Part shown: one piece after another, positions 23,235 to 36,414 of the stretch | Position numbering within the stretch: the stretch's first letter is position 1 | Layout of the letters: the number at the start of each line of letters is the position of its first letter | Source: Umbelopsis isabellina | Lineage: Eukaryota; Mucoromycota; Umbelopsidomycetes; Umbelopsidales; Umbelopsidaceae | Length of the DNA stretch: 64,000 nucleotides | Direction of reading: 5' to 3' | Assembly (NCBI GenBank): GCA_016758905.1 | Contig: JAEPQZ010000007.1 | Coordinates: forward strand, 1,115,595-1,179,594 | The notes under the pieces: model-generated | The model's database searches: none | What the model saw: the letters and a program-made list of their open reading frames with translations, nothing else | Told to the model about the DNA's origin: nothing | Made by a program: the position numbers and the translations under genes

Positions 23235-26200
23235 TTAATTATCTTGTATGGACCTGGGGAATTTAGTTGTAAGTATCATCATGTCCGCAGTTGATCCAAG
23301 AGTTTCAAAACTTACCGTGCCACGCTTTGGAATAATCTCTCTATCTCAGGAGAGCATTTGGTGAAAGAGTTATCCCAAAAGTTGTTTGTTTTAATTAGCT
23401 CAATGAAGGTGACGAGCAGTCCCCAAGGATGGGGCCGATGAACAATAAGTCTATCCAAAAGTACACTGTAAAAAGACTTTGGGTGAGTTGCCGTTGCATA
23501 ATAATGCGACTTGTTTTATATGTGACTTACCGAGTGATTTGCTCCTTCACCTGGCTGTCATCTGTAGCTTCGAACAAGCTGAGCATCAAGGTGCTGAAAA
23601 AGCATGTATGTCGATTGGGAAATCGCATATGATTTGCAATTGCGTTCAATAACAAGTAACAGCCTTCAGCATCCAATCTGGCGAGGAGCAGGTTGCAGAT
23701 TTGGAACGTATGACCTTCAGAGGCATCTCTATTCTCGGTGATATCCGTATCACCAAGATGTAAAATAACAGGGTTGATGACAGTAATATTGTAACGAGAA
23801 TACTGTGGACCGTTTTCGAGATGATCTGCTGATGTAATACTCTTCAAGAAGGTTTCGGCGAAAGCCTGGCAGTCGTCAGACCTAGCCAGTTCATTCAATG
23901 AATTGGTTAGGCCAGTTTTGGAAAGCTGCTGCTGATAAGAGCCAATCTCCGGGATTTGCTGGCTCTCATATAGCTCTCCCATCTTCAGATTCAACGAGTA
24001 AGGGTCTGGCAAATACATGTTGCGAGGAAATGCGCTCAAAATCAAATTGCGCAGCTGCACGCATGAGTTTGGAACAATGTCGCAAATGCTCCAATAGTAT
24101 GTGCACAAGAATTCGGGGAAATCGTGCAACAGTACCAAAAGAGTTCGAAGTGTTCCACGATAAAAGGTTCTAGATGCTCTTTGAAGATGGCCATTTTGAA
24201 GGATAGGACCCAAGAAAGATAAAAGTGCCAATACTAATTTATGATACAGTGGCCATCCCTAGAAACCAGTTTGTTTAGAAAAAGCGCAACGTTAATCTTG
24301 AAAGACATTTCCTAAACTTACTTTGGCCTTTCCCAACTGCAATACCCTTGGCATGAATGAACGATGTGAGATAAGCTGAAGCCATCCAAAAGCAAATCCT
24401 GGGAAGTTGCAAGGTTGTAATGTATATAGAGTGTTGCTACATAAAGACGCAATTTAGTTGATAATATTCCCTATGATGCTCCATGAGTATGTAATTACTT
24501 ACCTTAAAGCAGTGAGCATTTGAGATTCAATCTCCTGGATACCCAACTGGCAGATGTTCATCAGAACTCCAGAAAGGATTCTTAAGAACGGTTTCTGTGC
24601 AAATTTCTCTTGTTCTTGCTCATGTCGTTGTGCCATGCACAAGACAATGATGGAAAGAATCTGTGTACCAAGGACAACCTTGGCCGAGTGACGGTCTTCC
24701 TCATTAGCGCTAGCTGCATGCAAGATCATCTGCTCGACAAGCTTGGCAAACGCATCGATAGGCAGAGTTGAATACTGTCGTGTCAAACCATGAGTGTTCT
24801 TGTATACTGTATAATGTTTCAACGAGTACTCGATGGCCATGCGAACAAAGAATATCTGGCTGTCCTGCGAGATGTCTTGGTTGATTCTCTCAATGTATGC
24901 CTTGTACACCTTCTCACCAGCTAAAGGATGATCATATAGCCTGATCCATTCGGCATACAATCGGTGGTATTTCCATGCGTCTTCCAAAGAAGCAATGTCC
25001 GACAGTGGTTCATGTACAGATCTCTTCAATTCATCCAAGACTTCTTTGATACTAAATGAATCCAAAGGCGTTAGACGTATGTATTTTGCAGATAATTGCT
25101 ATAGCAAGAAAAAATTACCTAGAAGCATCATCTGATACATTGCAAGCATCCTCTAACAATGATATGGATACAATAAAGTCATGAGTATTGAACAGAGGCT
25201 GTTGGCATAGGAGGCCATCTCGAATCAACTCGGTGCTGAACTCGATTGCCATGGCATCGTTATTCTCCAATGGTTGCGCTAATTGAACATCTAATCCTTT
25301 CAACGGTACAAGGCTCTTTTGTATTAAAGATAGTACGGCCGAAGCATTGTACTTACGCTGTGAAATATGAAAAAAAAAAAAAACTGAGTATTCGATATGT
25401 GTGGATAGTCGTGGGTAAGAAATATGACGTTACCTCGTCAGTGGAATATGTTATCCAGCTATGCAACTCTTTCAAGATCTTTGGAAAAGCCTGGCATAGA
25501 ACCAACAAAAGTGACGAATAACAATCTCTTTGAAGCCGGTTTTGTGCTGAATATAAAGCCGCAACAGTTTTCTGCGACAAAATTAGAGCCAACTCAGGGC
25601 CATCGGCAGAACTGGTAATCAAGGATGGTAGTTGTCTTATGAATAGTATAAAGTCATGTCCAGTAGGAATTTCGGACTGATATTGCGATTCGATTTGCGA
25701 TATATAAGCAGCAACCTTGGCCAAAATTTGCTAGATATAAAAGTCAATACAAAGACCAATACACGGAGTGAATGTGCTCAAACTTACCTCGCATTTGACA
25801 GAATTCTGGCTTTTAACAGGCATTTGCGGGCTAGCTTTAGAATGATCAATTGATCCTCGTCCAGGTGCAACAGCATAAGCTAAAATAACATGTGATTAGA
25901 ATTTGAGCTTATCTCGATATAACAAGATAACGTTGTACTTACGTTGCTCCATGGGCTCTTGCGGGGCTTTCACAGGGCTGTTGGCGATCAAATTATATAC
26001 TTTGCGCTAAAAGTAATCACTGTGGTTCAGTATCAAGTAGCGAAAAGTCAACATAAAACGACAGTATCATTAATTACCTGCTCCATGGTCAGACCACGAG
26101 TTGGCATGAGAACTTCGGGCAAATTAATTTGCGGTTGCATACGTCCCAAGGCAGCTGTGTCGTAGAATGGTTTGTTCGACATTGACTGGAAAAAACGATG

Positions 26201-29200
26201 TCAATCTTTCTCTGTCGGCAAATTTCCACAGCCCTACAATTACACTTACTTCTCGATACTGCCGGCGAATGGCAAATGATGGACCAAGATTGATCATCAA
26301 TTCCTCACTAGCCTTCTCTATAGATGCCTTCTCAACAAATGAACAGACAATGTCCAAGTTGTCAGATACAAAAACCAAGGATATTTCTTTCGCATCAGCC
26401 TATTCAAGCGTGAGTCAGTAACATCCTTCTCTGTTCTCACTAGAAAAACGTATACTTACGGCTGGCATTCCATTTGCCACAAGCTCCGACTGAATGCTCT
26501 CGAAGAGGCCGTTACGCAAGGGTTCTTTGCTTGTAACAACAGCGAGATTGGCAGCAAGCTTTCGCACCATCACCTCTCCGGCTGTTCTTACGCTGTTTTC
26601 ATCAGGCTCGGTGGCAAAGTCTTTGCACACTAGTTCTTTTGTCGACAACGCAGCGACACCAGCTGATCGAACAATAACCGGCTCTCCAATCTATTTCAAT
26701 GCATATTAATGATGACTCAGTTTTGACTAGCGTGCGAAAGTAGAAAATATAATCACCTCACGCAGCACGTCGCAGACGATATTCGCAAGTCCGAGCTTGA
26801 TGCCATTTTGGCCATTAAGAATAGCAAGTGCTGGATTGTAGTATAGGAATTGAGCCAGGCGTACAGGATCGAGCATACCTAACAAAAGCATTAATTACAT
26901 GCAACTCGGGAATATGGTGACTGATATAAAAACTTACCAGCTAATTTAGCTGCGGCAGATACTTCTTGTTGAGGCGATTTCATTGGCTGCGATGTAGGCT
27001 CAATAGGCATTTCCTTGGAGAATCGATTCTCTAGGATAGAACTGGGTTTCACGTCTTCATACATCAGGGGAGGAAAATACTGTTCAGCTTCACAGGCTCC
27101 AAATTGTTCTGATTTAAAATACTGCTTACCTTCAATATTCAACTTCAAGGCATTCAGCATGACTTCGATTTCAAACTTTAGATTCAACTTCAAATCTGCA
27201 TGCATGTACAACTCGAGCAAAAGCTTGATTACTCCCATCAACCATTCATTTGGCGGCTTGAAGGTTTTGCTGTGTCGAGTTTGTTCAATGACCTTGCACA
27301 CAAACGGAATCACCACTGCCAGAGCACCACCATCATATGCCTCTATCAACAAGTCCTATTGAAATAAACATGTTACAATTTGAGATGTGACACGGATACA
27401 GGGCAGGGTGGACATGTCACCTACCTGAAACGAGATGTCACTTTGGCGAATAGGAATGTTTTTGGCTAACGTCAATGCACCAAGCCAAGAACCAAGGTTC
27501 TTCAAGAGTGCACGTTCGGACGACAATTGAGCAGTTTTTTCTGATTTCAGCAGAATCTTGATATTTGCATATGTCTCATTCAAGATACATTCGTTCAATT
27601 GTTGATTATCAAGGACATCCAACAGTTGCATGTATAGCTGATGATAATTAGGTTCAATGCTGACGCGGCGCACAACAAGATACTGGCTGAACCAGCGGAA
27701 TGTCGACTCGCTCAAAACTTCGCGAAGTTCATTCGTCTTGTTCTTCAAGTTTCCTTGCGAGATGTTGTTGATGATGAACGAAACTCTGTCTTGTAACGGC
27801 TGTGGTGGCACGTCATAAGGAATGCTGTTCATGCCAGCACGAGAAGAGCCGCGTTGCTCTGATTCGTTTAAGCGCGAAACACCATTACGATCGCCAGCAG
27901 CTGAACTAAATCTGCCTTTAGTTGTGTCTTGACCGGCGAGCGATCCGGGCCCTGTTTCCGCTTTACCTTTGTCATTATCCTGCAAAGCCTTCTCGATGGC
28001 CGCAGCCAATTTTGGATGAGTTTGGCGAATGCTTTCTACCTGTGTTAGTTGCACGGCGTACTGTGGCCATTCCGGCAGTCGAGGTACAATTTGTGACAGC
28101 GCAATGATACCGAATGCATAGAGTTTCGAATCCGGAGATTGTTGTACTGAGTCAAGGATATGTTTGAGAGCAGCACGCAGCGGAATGTAGGAAACCAGAC
28201 GTAACTGAACAAGCATGCCAAATAAACGGGCAGTACTAGAAAGCTCTTTCTCAGGATAATTGCTAAAGTAGCGGACTTCATCCAACTATAGATAGAACGG
28301 TCAATATACAGCGTCATGGCAATTTTTAAGGCCGAGGAGACTTACTAAGGTGTGAACCATGCAGGCGAAAGTTTGCTGCTCTTTAACGGATTTGGAGTCC
28401 TTGAAACGATTCAAAAGCGCTGCAATTTGTTCTACACTAATTTCATCGTTGTACAGGCGTTCGAAATACTGTTTAACTTCTTCCTCAATTTCGGGTGCGA
28501 ACATCGAGTCTTCTGCAGCACCGCTATCTGGGGCATTTGATTCGTTGGGAAATAGTTGTATGCACAGCTCCTTAACCTGCTCAAACAATGGGCTGAATGC
28601 GTTGATAGACTCCCTACAAACCATCATATACATCACATGTTAGAATTTGGGCTAAGCTCCATATGTTCCAAAATCTAATACCCATACCTTCTACTCAGAG
28701 CATGCAAAAATGAACGCAAAACTTCAGCAGATACAGCTACAGATACCACAGAGGTATTTTCCTTTCTTCTGCTGAGTTCACTGCTGAGCTTTTGCTTCCA
28801 AAACTCTAGAGAAGCGCCAATAAAAGCTTCCCCATGAGTATCGATACTGGACTCTATCCACTTGTCGAGATTCAAAAAGTCTCTCCGGGCAGCCAAAGAC
28901 GCCAGATCCAATATGAAAAAGTACGGCTTGCTTCTCAGTACCTCTGATAAAATCTTTGACTCTTGAACAATATCTAAGATCTGAGATACACTCAAAGGAT
29001 CTCTGCGATATCTATCCAAAAAGAATTCCAACAGCATGACGGATGATCGCTGCCACAGTAGGCTCACCACCAGGTCCGAGTTTTCGTGCCCATCCAGAAA
29101 CATGTTGATAAGTCGCATTCGTAGTCTCATGATGTTTTCGTTTGGTAACGACTATGATATAAAGGTTAGGAAAACGATGTTTGTCGCAGCAGCCAATAAT

Positions 29201-30025
29201 CGCCTTGTACTTACCGGAAAGCATGCCAGGCCAACACATATGAGCTCGGGCTCCTTCTGGATCAAACGGTTCAGTAGCACATTTACGTTGGCTTCAGCAG
29301 GTGTGTCAACAAGAGCAATGATTGCTTGTAAGAGATCCAAGCAATTACATTGTTGGCTCATGCAACGCATAGCAAATGCTTTCGATTTCTCGGTGAGGTA
29401 TTCCAGATCAGCACTTGAAATGATGCCTCTAAATGTCCCGTCGTTAAGATTTAACACCGAGGGCGAGGAATTAGATATTTCATTAAGCACACTGAGTTGG
29501 CCAAGAGCATTTTGCCATGGTTTGAAAAACACCATAACCGGGAAAGTATCCTGGCAAAGCATGATCGTAAGTACCTCCATGCGGTAGTGGTTCAGTAAAA
29601 AAATGTAAAATACCATACCTGCTGAACGCTCCTCCAACAGTGTATCAGAATGCTTAGACCTTCCTGACCTTTTATGGCGAATTCTTCATAATCTAGATTT
29701 TGGTAGACGCTCAACCAGTTGATTCCCGAAACCTAAACCGAAGAATTAGCCAACGAAGTAGCGAGAGTGTGAATGAGCAAATATCTTGTGAGAAGTGTAC
29801 CTTTTTATTAATTGCCTTGCAGGCGTTCGCTGTATATTGCAGGACTTGAGGTCCTCTGTTAGCACTTGAGAAATCTTGTGCTACGGATCCAATAAATCTT
29901 GCGATGACCGGTGGCCAATTATCAATATTAAGCTTTTCAATGATACCCTCTAGATTCTGGGTACTCAAAGTCGCTACTTGTTCGCCTTTTAAAAGGGTTC
30001 GCGTCAAGATCCAAGGATCTGACAT
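23235..30025 (-). CDS. NOT1: CCR4-NOT complex scaffold subunit 1 (NOT1/CDC39)
   Basis: Very large gene with about 20 short introns; exons include 29801-30025 (start, [12 protein letters not shown]), 29619-29732 and 29215-29550. Order of parts: HEAT-rich N-terminus; a MIF4G-like CAF1-binding region near 26.9-27.4 kb ([20 protein letters not shown], then [18 protein letters not shown]); the CAF40-binding DUF3819 region near 26.1-26.7 kb ([18 protein letters not shown]); and the C-terminal NOT1 homology domain ([47 protein letters not shown]). It holds together the deadenylase and NOT modules in cytoplasmic and nuclear mRNA decay. The last exon appears to be only 19 nt (23235-23253); intron retention would instead stop at 23312. 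Confidence 0.93.
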
Positions 30026-30592
30026 GGTTCCTGTTAAAGTGGATTCAAAATGGCACCTAAAAAGTGACCTTCACCTCACGACCTGGAGTTGGTGGCTTGA
30101 TTGTGACTGGCGACTACGGTTCGACTAGCCACGTGATTTATACGCCTATTAGACTTTCAAATTACGGTTGTACATGACAAAACTCACACACCTGAGCGTG
30201 CAGAGACACTCCAGAGCCCTCGTGTTCATAGCCCCTTGTTTTTCATAGCGGCTTGATCAGTGGAAAGATGGTCGTGATCCCGAACCATTTACTATAAGTA
30301 TACCTTGAAATTTCTGCCCTGAAAATCACATAATGTTTTGGTCCTAAGAACTGCTATCCAATGAGCGAAAAGATGAGCAAACCAGTAACATCATACAACT
30401 TATCCTTGTTCATACTTCACTCATACAGTTGTTGTTATTTCTCCCTGACTAACTGAATTTTCTGGTTTTCAAAGTGTAGATGATCGAATTTGGCAATCTA
30501 TCGGAATTTCTGAAAATCAAAAATTCTTTGTCTAAGGTTCACTATCAAAGTTTAAACCAAACTGTGGGGAAGAGAAGCGACGAGGCTTTCTT

Positions 30593-31276
30593 ATGTTTGT
30601 CCCAACTATCAAAGGCAGCAAACCTGAGTCTGTGTCCAAGCTTAGTGATGACATTGTGTCGCTCAAGATTGATGCCGCCTCGCTCGAGCCAACCAAGATG
30701 TCGGACACTAAGAATGTCCAAGAAAAGGATGACTCCAGCAACGCTCAAGTTACTAGCCAAGCCAGAGCAGCAGACTCTCCTTCCACTGTCTCAACGCCTT
30801 CTACTGTCTCAAAGCCTTCCACCGTCTCATCAACACCTGCCACTGTCCCATCAACACCTAGTGATAATGAAATTACTACCCCTGATACCAGTGAAACAAC
30901 TGAGGTAGAAACTCTTAAAGACAAAGGCTCAGTAGCTACTGAACCCATCCCCATTGTCGAAGAGGAAGAAGCCGAGGCATCCATTACCGTTGCTGAGCAC
31001 GACAAAGATCGCATCATTGTGACTCTTCCCAATGGCACAAGATATGAAGCTGACAGATATTGCCCACATGCTGGAGCTGATATGTACACACATGGACAAA
31101 TTAGCTTGGATGAATATGGTCCCGAGATCGGTCCAATCATACTGTGCCCTATGCATTACTGGGAGTTTCTTCTTGACAAGGAAGGTAACTCAACCAATGG
31201 TTGGGCAACGTTAGATGCTTGTAAATTAAAAGATAAGGCTTGCCCAGTAGATGGTGACTCAAAGCTAGCTTGGTAG
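30593..31276 (+). CDS. Rieske [2Fe-2S]-domain protein
   Basis: Single exon, 227 residues, from ATG 30593. The N-terminal half is low-complexity, with a run of STVSxPSTVS/STPATVPSTP repeats. The C-terminal ~100 residues contain the Rieske cluster ligands: Cys-x-His in RYCPHAGADM and Cys-x2-His in LCPMHYWEF. The order and spacing (about 33 residues apart) fit a Rieske domain like those in nitrite reductase small subunits or Nfr1-type proteins, but no catalytic or FAD domain is attached. It could be a soluble electron carrier. It shares the divergent region with NOT1. Function beyond iron-sulphur binding is unknown. Confidence 0.8.
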   Translation: MFVPTIKGSKPESVSKLSDDIVSLKIDAASLEPTKMSDTKNVQEKDDSSNAQVTSQARAADSPSTVSTPSTVSKPSTVSSTPATVPSTPSDNEITTPDTSETTEVETLKDKGSVATEPIPIVEEEEAEASITVAEHDKDRIIVTLPNGTRYEADRYCPHAGADMYTHGQISLDEYGPEIGPIILCPMHYWEFLLDKEGNSTNGWATLDACKLKDKACPVDGDSKLAW

Positions 31277-31503
31277 ATCTTATTTCTCGATTGTAATGTT
31301 TGTTCAATATACCCAGCCATCTGGATACTCATTTAGTTATCTGTGTACTGTGAAGCGGTTATAATTCACATTTGCGTTTGCCCTCTCTTGAACCGAGCAA
31401 GTTCTAGCACTGTAATGGCAGGCCTCATGGTTCGCGCACGTGATCATTTTGAGTTTTAGTTCGTCAGTCACAGTCGTCGACTCTGGGCATCATCTTTATC
31501 GTA

Positions 31504-32158
31504 ATGGAGAGACGTCAGTACTCATTCAGACATTTATCATTGTGCAAACAGCCAGCTGAGCCCTGCAGCTAACCTTTGTAAATCACTTTGTTTGCTTGCT
31601 ATTAGGCCAAGATCTTCCCAGTGGAACTCCGCCAAGCAACTTTGACATTCCAACTACCATTGTACTGGTAAGCTTTGCAAGCTGTTTAGCAACCCATATC
31701 CTTCAGCTATATTGACTGCTTGATAGTATGTTTGTGTGATATTGGTGGGCGTAGGAATGTGCTTTTGCCTTCAACGGGCAAATAGGCTGTTACCCAACGG
31801 TTTGAATTTTGCTTTACAACCAACTGCACTACGCCGTGGACGATCGCGTGGAAACGCTGCATCCTTTCCTGACGATGATATAGAAGCTCAACAGGGCCTG
31901 CTAAATGATGATGACGATATTTCTGACGTTGAAGACGAAACATATCGAAGAAGACAGGCGGCCATTCAAAGAGATGACCAAGAGTACGAAGCTGACGAGT
32001 TTGGAGAACTCCAGGAAGCACCAAACCCGGATAGCAATGTCAAGGGTACCGCTGAAGAGCTTGACGAGTCCCCAGAAGCCACTGGTACTCGTGCTAGGAT
32101 ATTCAGCATACAAGATGACGAAGGAAGCGACGGTGAAGCGGAGAACAGAGCCAAATGA
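31504..32158 (+). CDS. Small single-pass membrane protein with acidic tail, unknown
   Basis: Three exons (31504-31513, 31606-31667, 31727-32158) give 167 residues. The short first exon uses a GTCAGT donor; frame is kept. After a short N-terminus there is one hydrophobic segment (TTIVLYVCVILVGVGMCFCL, ~23-42) followed by positive residues, so the tail is probably cytosolic. The tail is acidic with clusters such as DDDIEAQQGLLNDDDD and SIQDDEGSDGEAENRAK. LLNDDDD resembles an acidic dileucine-like sorting signal. I do not recognise a family. The exon 1 call is the least certain part. Confidence 0.6.
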
Positions 32159-32422
32159 GCTAGCGCCTATCAATTTTCTAACCTTCCTTAATACCCTGTT
32201 GTCTATAATTATAATAAAGCATTATCTTCATACAAAACCAATTTGCTGGTGCTGCATTGTGCGGGCGGCAAGCAGATATCAGTGGCATTGGCTTCAAGTA
32301 GATATTAGAGAAATTGGATGGCGGCTAGAAAAGCATATGCGGAGATCGAAATCGCAGCCGAGGGAGGTGCGTCTCAGCGGCTGGCAGCTAATCAGTGTTT
32401 TGCTTCAAACAATTCTTTGTAA

Positions 32423-33950
32423 ATGGGAAACTCAACCTCAGCAGAGCATCATCAGTCTTCATTCTACTCTGACAACGAGCATACAGGGTCGTTTCCAGGA
32501 GTGAGATCAGGCTACCAAGGGGGTTTACCGACCGTCAATATAACCAAGCCCAATGTCAATGCAAGTGATAATAGAGACATACATTATAGCGACCCGTATC
32601 TCAAAAACCATGCTCGACGATTGCGCCAGGACATTGACAGCGAAAACAGCTCCCCTTTTGTAGGGTCGCCACTTTCACCGCCTGACGAAAGCAGATTTCG
32701 CTCAGAGGGTACTTCAGTGCAATCTGAAGCAAGCTCTAGTACTGTAGCAACAGCCGACAAGCTATCTGACAGGCTTGAAAGTATGGATTTTGAAGATGGA
32801 AAAGTATCAAAGACTCAGGGTGACACAAGGAGGATGGCCAGCGGCACACACCATCGCAGCGATTCTATCAAGGGGCCATATTATCGAGCAAGAGGTCAAA
32901 GCATTGGACGAGATTCTGAATCTGGAGCAGATGAAGATGATAATCGAATTCGAAGACGCCCTAGCAACCTAGCATTAGAGGTTGACAGGGGTATGTTGCA
33001 AGTCAAATATGTTACATGCACGAGATCAATATTGACACATCATGTTGTACAGGTTCAGCCAACAACAGCGTTCCGACTATAATAACCTGGACACAAGGTG
33101 GTAAGAGTGTTTATGTGACGGGAACATTTAACGGCTGGAAGCAGAAAATACATTTAGTCAAGAGGTATTATTGGTTTCGTCATCTGTGCGTTACTGATAT
33201 CGTTTGCGCATTTACTGATATTGTATCAAAAAGCTCCCAGGACTTTGCCGCGGTACTAGAGCTACCCCCTGGTACTCATCGGTTAAAATTCATTGTGGAT
33301 GACGAGTGGAAATGCTCCAATGATTTAGAAACAGCCACCGACCCTGATGGCAACCTTGTCAACTACATTGAAGTGGACGACGGCTTTGATGATGATTTAG
33401 ACGAATTTGGTGAGCGGCGGTCGGACCTCGACGAACATCATCTAGGAGGTCAGTGTTTAACAGCTTTTGACATATCTCACATAGCATCAGTATCATTGAC
33501 ATCCTCTCATAGCTGTTTCCCTGTCATCCACTCCTCCTGGAACATATTCTGCCGATATCCCCCAATACTTGCAAGATCTTGCCAAGCAAAGTCCAGAAGC
33601 TGCAGCCTTATCTGCGCAACAGCAGCAGTTAACGCAACCCCCTGGTCTTCCTCCTCATTTGGAGAAAGTCATGCTCAACAGCCAGGCTGTCAGTGACGAA
33701 GACAACTCGGTACTGCCTGTACCCAACCATGTCAACCTCAATCACTTGTACGCCTGTTCAATAAAAGACGGTGTGATGGCCTTGGCCGCCACCAGCAGAT
33801 ATCGCAAGAAGGTAAGATTCTTGATGATTGTAGCCATACGCATCTCCTCTGCATTGTCACCAATATCTATCACCTTTTGCATTGTCGCTTATACCTACCA
33901 CTCTCACCTAGTATGTCACCACCATGTACTATAGACCAGTCATGACATGA
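32423..33950 (+). CDS. AMPK/SNF1 complex beta subunit (GAL83/SIP2/amk2 type)
   Basis: Five exons: 32423-32990, 33053-33164, 33234-33448, 33513-33811, 33912-33950; all junctions in frame, ~410 residues. The start MGNSTSAEHH is a myristoylation signal (Gly2), as in AMPK beta. A disordered Ser-rich region is followed by a glycogen-binding CBM48 domain (TIITWTQGGKSVYVTGTFNGW ... LPPGTHRLKFIVDDEWKCS, DPDGNLVNYIEV). The C-terminal ASC domain binds the alpha and gamma subunits: PPGLPPHLEKVMLN, PVPNHVNLNHLYACSIKDGV, and the final YVTTMYYRPVMT. It targets and scaffolds the energy-sensing SNF1/AMPK kinase. Confidence 0.94.
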
Positions 33951-34884
33951 TTGATTTGGACGGACGTGCGGCATCTATTATGATTTCTGTAGACTTTTAT
34001 CCTTATTCCAATGCAATTTTTTTGGCTACATTTTTACGAGTCTGATCTGATTACGCTGCTACATTTACCCGACCGCATCACCACATGTATGGTCGTTTAT
34101 TGCAATGTCTATCTCTGACACTGCCCAAATTGTACACTGTAAATAAATTTAAAAAGGGGGTTTGATATGATGACAATAGTCTCAGTTATCCCAGGCATCC
34201 CAATCTTGAAAATAGCCAGGCATCCCAGTCATGAAAAGAGCCAGTGTAAGGTTATTCCCGAGCTTCAAATGTTGGGCCGACATCCTGTATTCTATTTCGA
34301 AGGTTGCATTCTGTTATTTGCAGACTCGCTTATACTGGTCTCAAAACCCAGACATCCATATATTCCATGGAAAGCAGTCTTCCATATGATTCCGATAAAA
34401 ACCGTTCATCCATAATGTTCAACGGGAACCTCGTCCAGCGGAAAACTCGCCGACTGACTATTGTAATCTTGCATTCAGACACGAGTATCTCTGATGGCAG
34501 CTTTTTCCAGTGTCGACCATGGTCTCACTACTGAACATAGCTACACCAGCCAATCACGTTCGACCGTTATTACCATTGGCAAACAACGAGGCCCCGTCGA
34601 CACGTGAAAAATTGTGGCAATTCAATTCATCGATAACGACAGAATTTTAACGCTGTACACGATTGGTACGCCCCAAGACAGCACAGCAGATATATCATGT
34701 TCACATGTAGATAGCTGTGGTCGTGCAATTTGTACCGGGCCTAACCATGTTGCCACTCTTTATTTTCAGAAACATATGCGCTATTTTAAACTAACAAAAA
34801 AATGATTGAAAACCTGAAACGTTTTTACTACTTATTTTTATTCTACTCTTCCATCGCTTTCCGTTATCACCATCCTTATTATAC
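33951..34884. other. Intergenic region with a short direct repeat
   Basis: Contains the 3' UTR of the AMPK beta gene and the promoter of the second PPxY/MIT gene. No gene is supported. A ~25 bp unit starting CCAGGCATCCCA is repeated at about 34189-34214 and 34218-34243. Confidence 0.5.
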
Positions 34885-36084
34885 ATGACATCTTTGCTCC
34901 CATCGTCAGAAAGAATACCAGCACTTCCGTTTATCGACCGTATCAAATCATTAACAATGTCGCAAAAACGCCCGGTGTCAAAGACGACTTATCAAAGTCT
35001 TCGACGAACCAGTAGTGCCGGGACACTCGACAAAAACCATGCCTTGACAACAATCAACACTGTTCAGCAAAGTAGCCCTCCTCCACCACCATATGTAGCG
35101 CCTGTCTCTGGTGAAAACGACATACAAATATTGAATCTAGCTGACAAGCTTCAACCCTCACAACTAGCCAATGCAATCAATAAATCAAATAGAACACTAG
35201 ATCGCAAGAGCATCATTCAAGGCATCAAGCTTGTTGCCATTGCTGCGGATGAGTACGAAGATGGCAATGATACAGTTGCTTTAGACATTTATCTTACAGG
35301 AATTGACAAAATTGTTATGGCCTTACCAGGTACTTGGCCATATCATGGTTTGAACAATCCATAAAATACCCTGATTTATTAATATATTTGCCTTTCAGCT
35401 AAAGACGACATGAAGACCAAGTTGGCTTTGGAAGCCAAGCTTATCAGGTACGATTTTGAGACGCTACTGTTCATTCGAGACGACCTTGACTGAGTTATAA
35501 TTTTTTTGGCCCCAGTGTGGAAGAACGTGTTGGCATATTGAATGCTGAAACAAAAGAAAGATATCTGCTGGCATCTCACGACGTTGCTCGACATAATAAA
35601 TACGGAGTGTCGTCCGGCCAAGGTGACCATGTGGACCGTTTTCGACATTTTGCTCAATACATGATTAATCTTACAGTGGCGGTGGCGATCCTCATCAAGC
35701 AGTCGCCTATACCAGGTTGGTAGCACTACAACGTGCCTCCCTATTTTTCACCCAAATTTTTTCGTAACTTGGACCATGTTATTAAGCAATTTTAACCCTT
35801 TTATAGACATCTTGTACTTTTTATTTGGCTCGTTCGTCCAATTTTTGATTTGGATGGACGCTAGATACCATCTGGTCGAACGAACGCGTGATTTGGCCGT
35901 CACTGGGGTCAAATTAATACTTCAAGTAGACGAAGAATATCATTTACATCAAGTTGCTAGCGAGACCATGTACATGGTGGTGGCCGCCGGGTTGAAGGCG
36001 GCTGTTGCATTCAAGGAAAGCCCTAGCTATCAAGAAGTTAAACGGCAGCAAGCAAAAACTGATGCACAATCTGACCACCAGTAG
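34885..36084 (+). CDS. PPxY- and MIT-like-domain protein, copy B
   Basis: Four exons (34885-35329, 35399-35447, 35516-35715, 35807-36084) give 323 residues. The layout mirrors copy A at 5384-6406: a Ser-rich N-terminus with a PPPPPY (PPxY) motif; MIT-like DRKSIIQGIKLVAIAA then YEDGNDTVALDIYLTGIDKI; a helical C-terminal half with KAAVAFKESPSYQEVKRQQ. It has one more intron than copy A (35448-35515). The 35716 intron uses an unusual GTTGGT donor, supported by frame and by alignment to copy A. Role is inferred to be in membrane trafficking with WW-domain ubiquitin ligases; no direct evidence here. Confidence 0.75.
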
Positions 36085-36414
36085 TAGTAATATAGAATAC
36101 ACTTTTGTGAATTCGCCACAGAAAACCAAATATACCTCATCCATCATAATCCAACGCCATGCGGCATTTTATTTATGTGTGTGTGGGCTGGGCTGAGGGC
36201 CAATTTTTTTAATTTTTTTTTCGTAACCGAGATCATCCAGCCTCTCTCAAATTTACTAGTCTATCCAGGTTAAATTGTTGTAACATTGCTCTCTCCTCTT
36301 CCTCCTTTCGTTAAAGGGTTGTCTTTCCCTTGTTTCCTTTTCGTTTGCGATATTTTTCAAATCAGGATTGGATTTTTCTTCTACCAACAATTACCGCTGC
36401 ATCTTTTTCTATAC

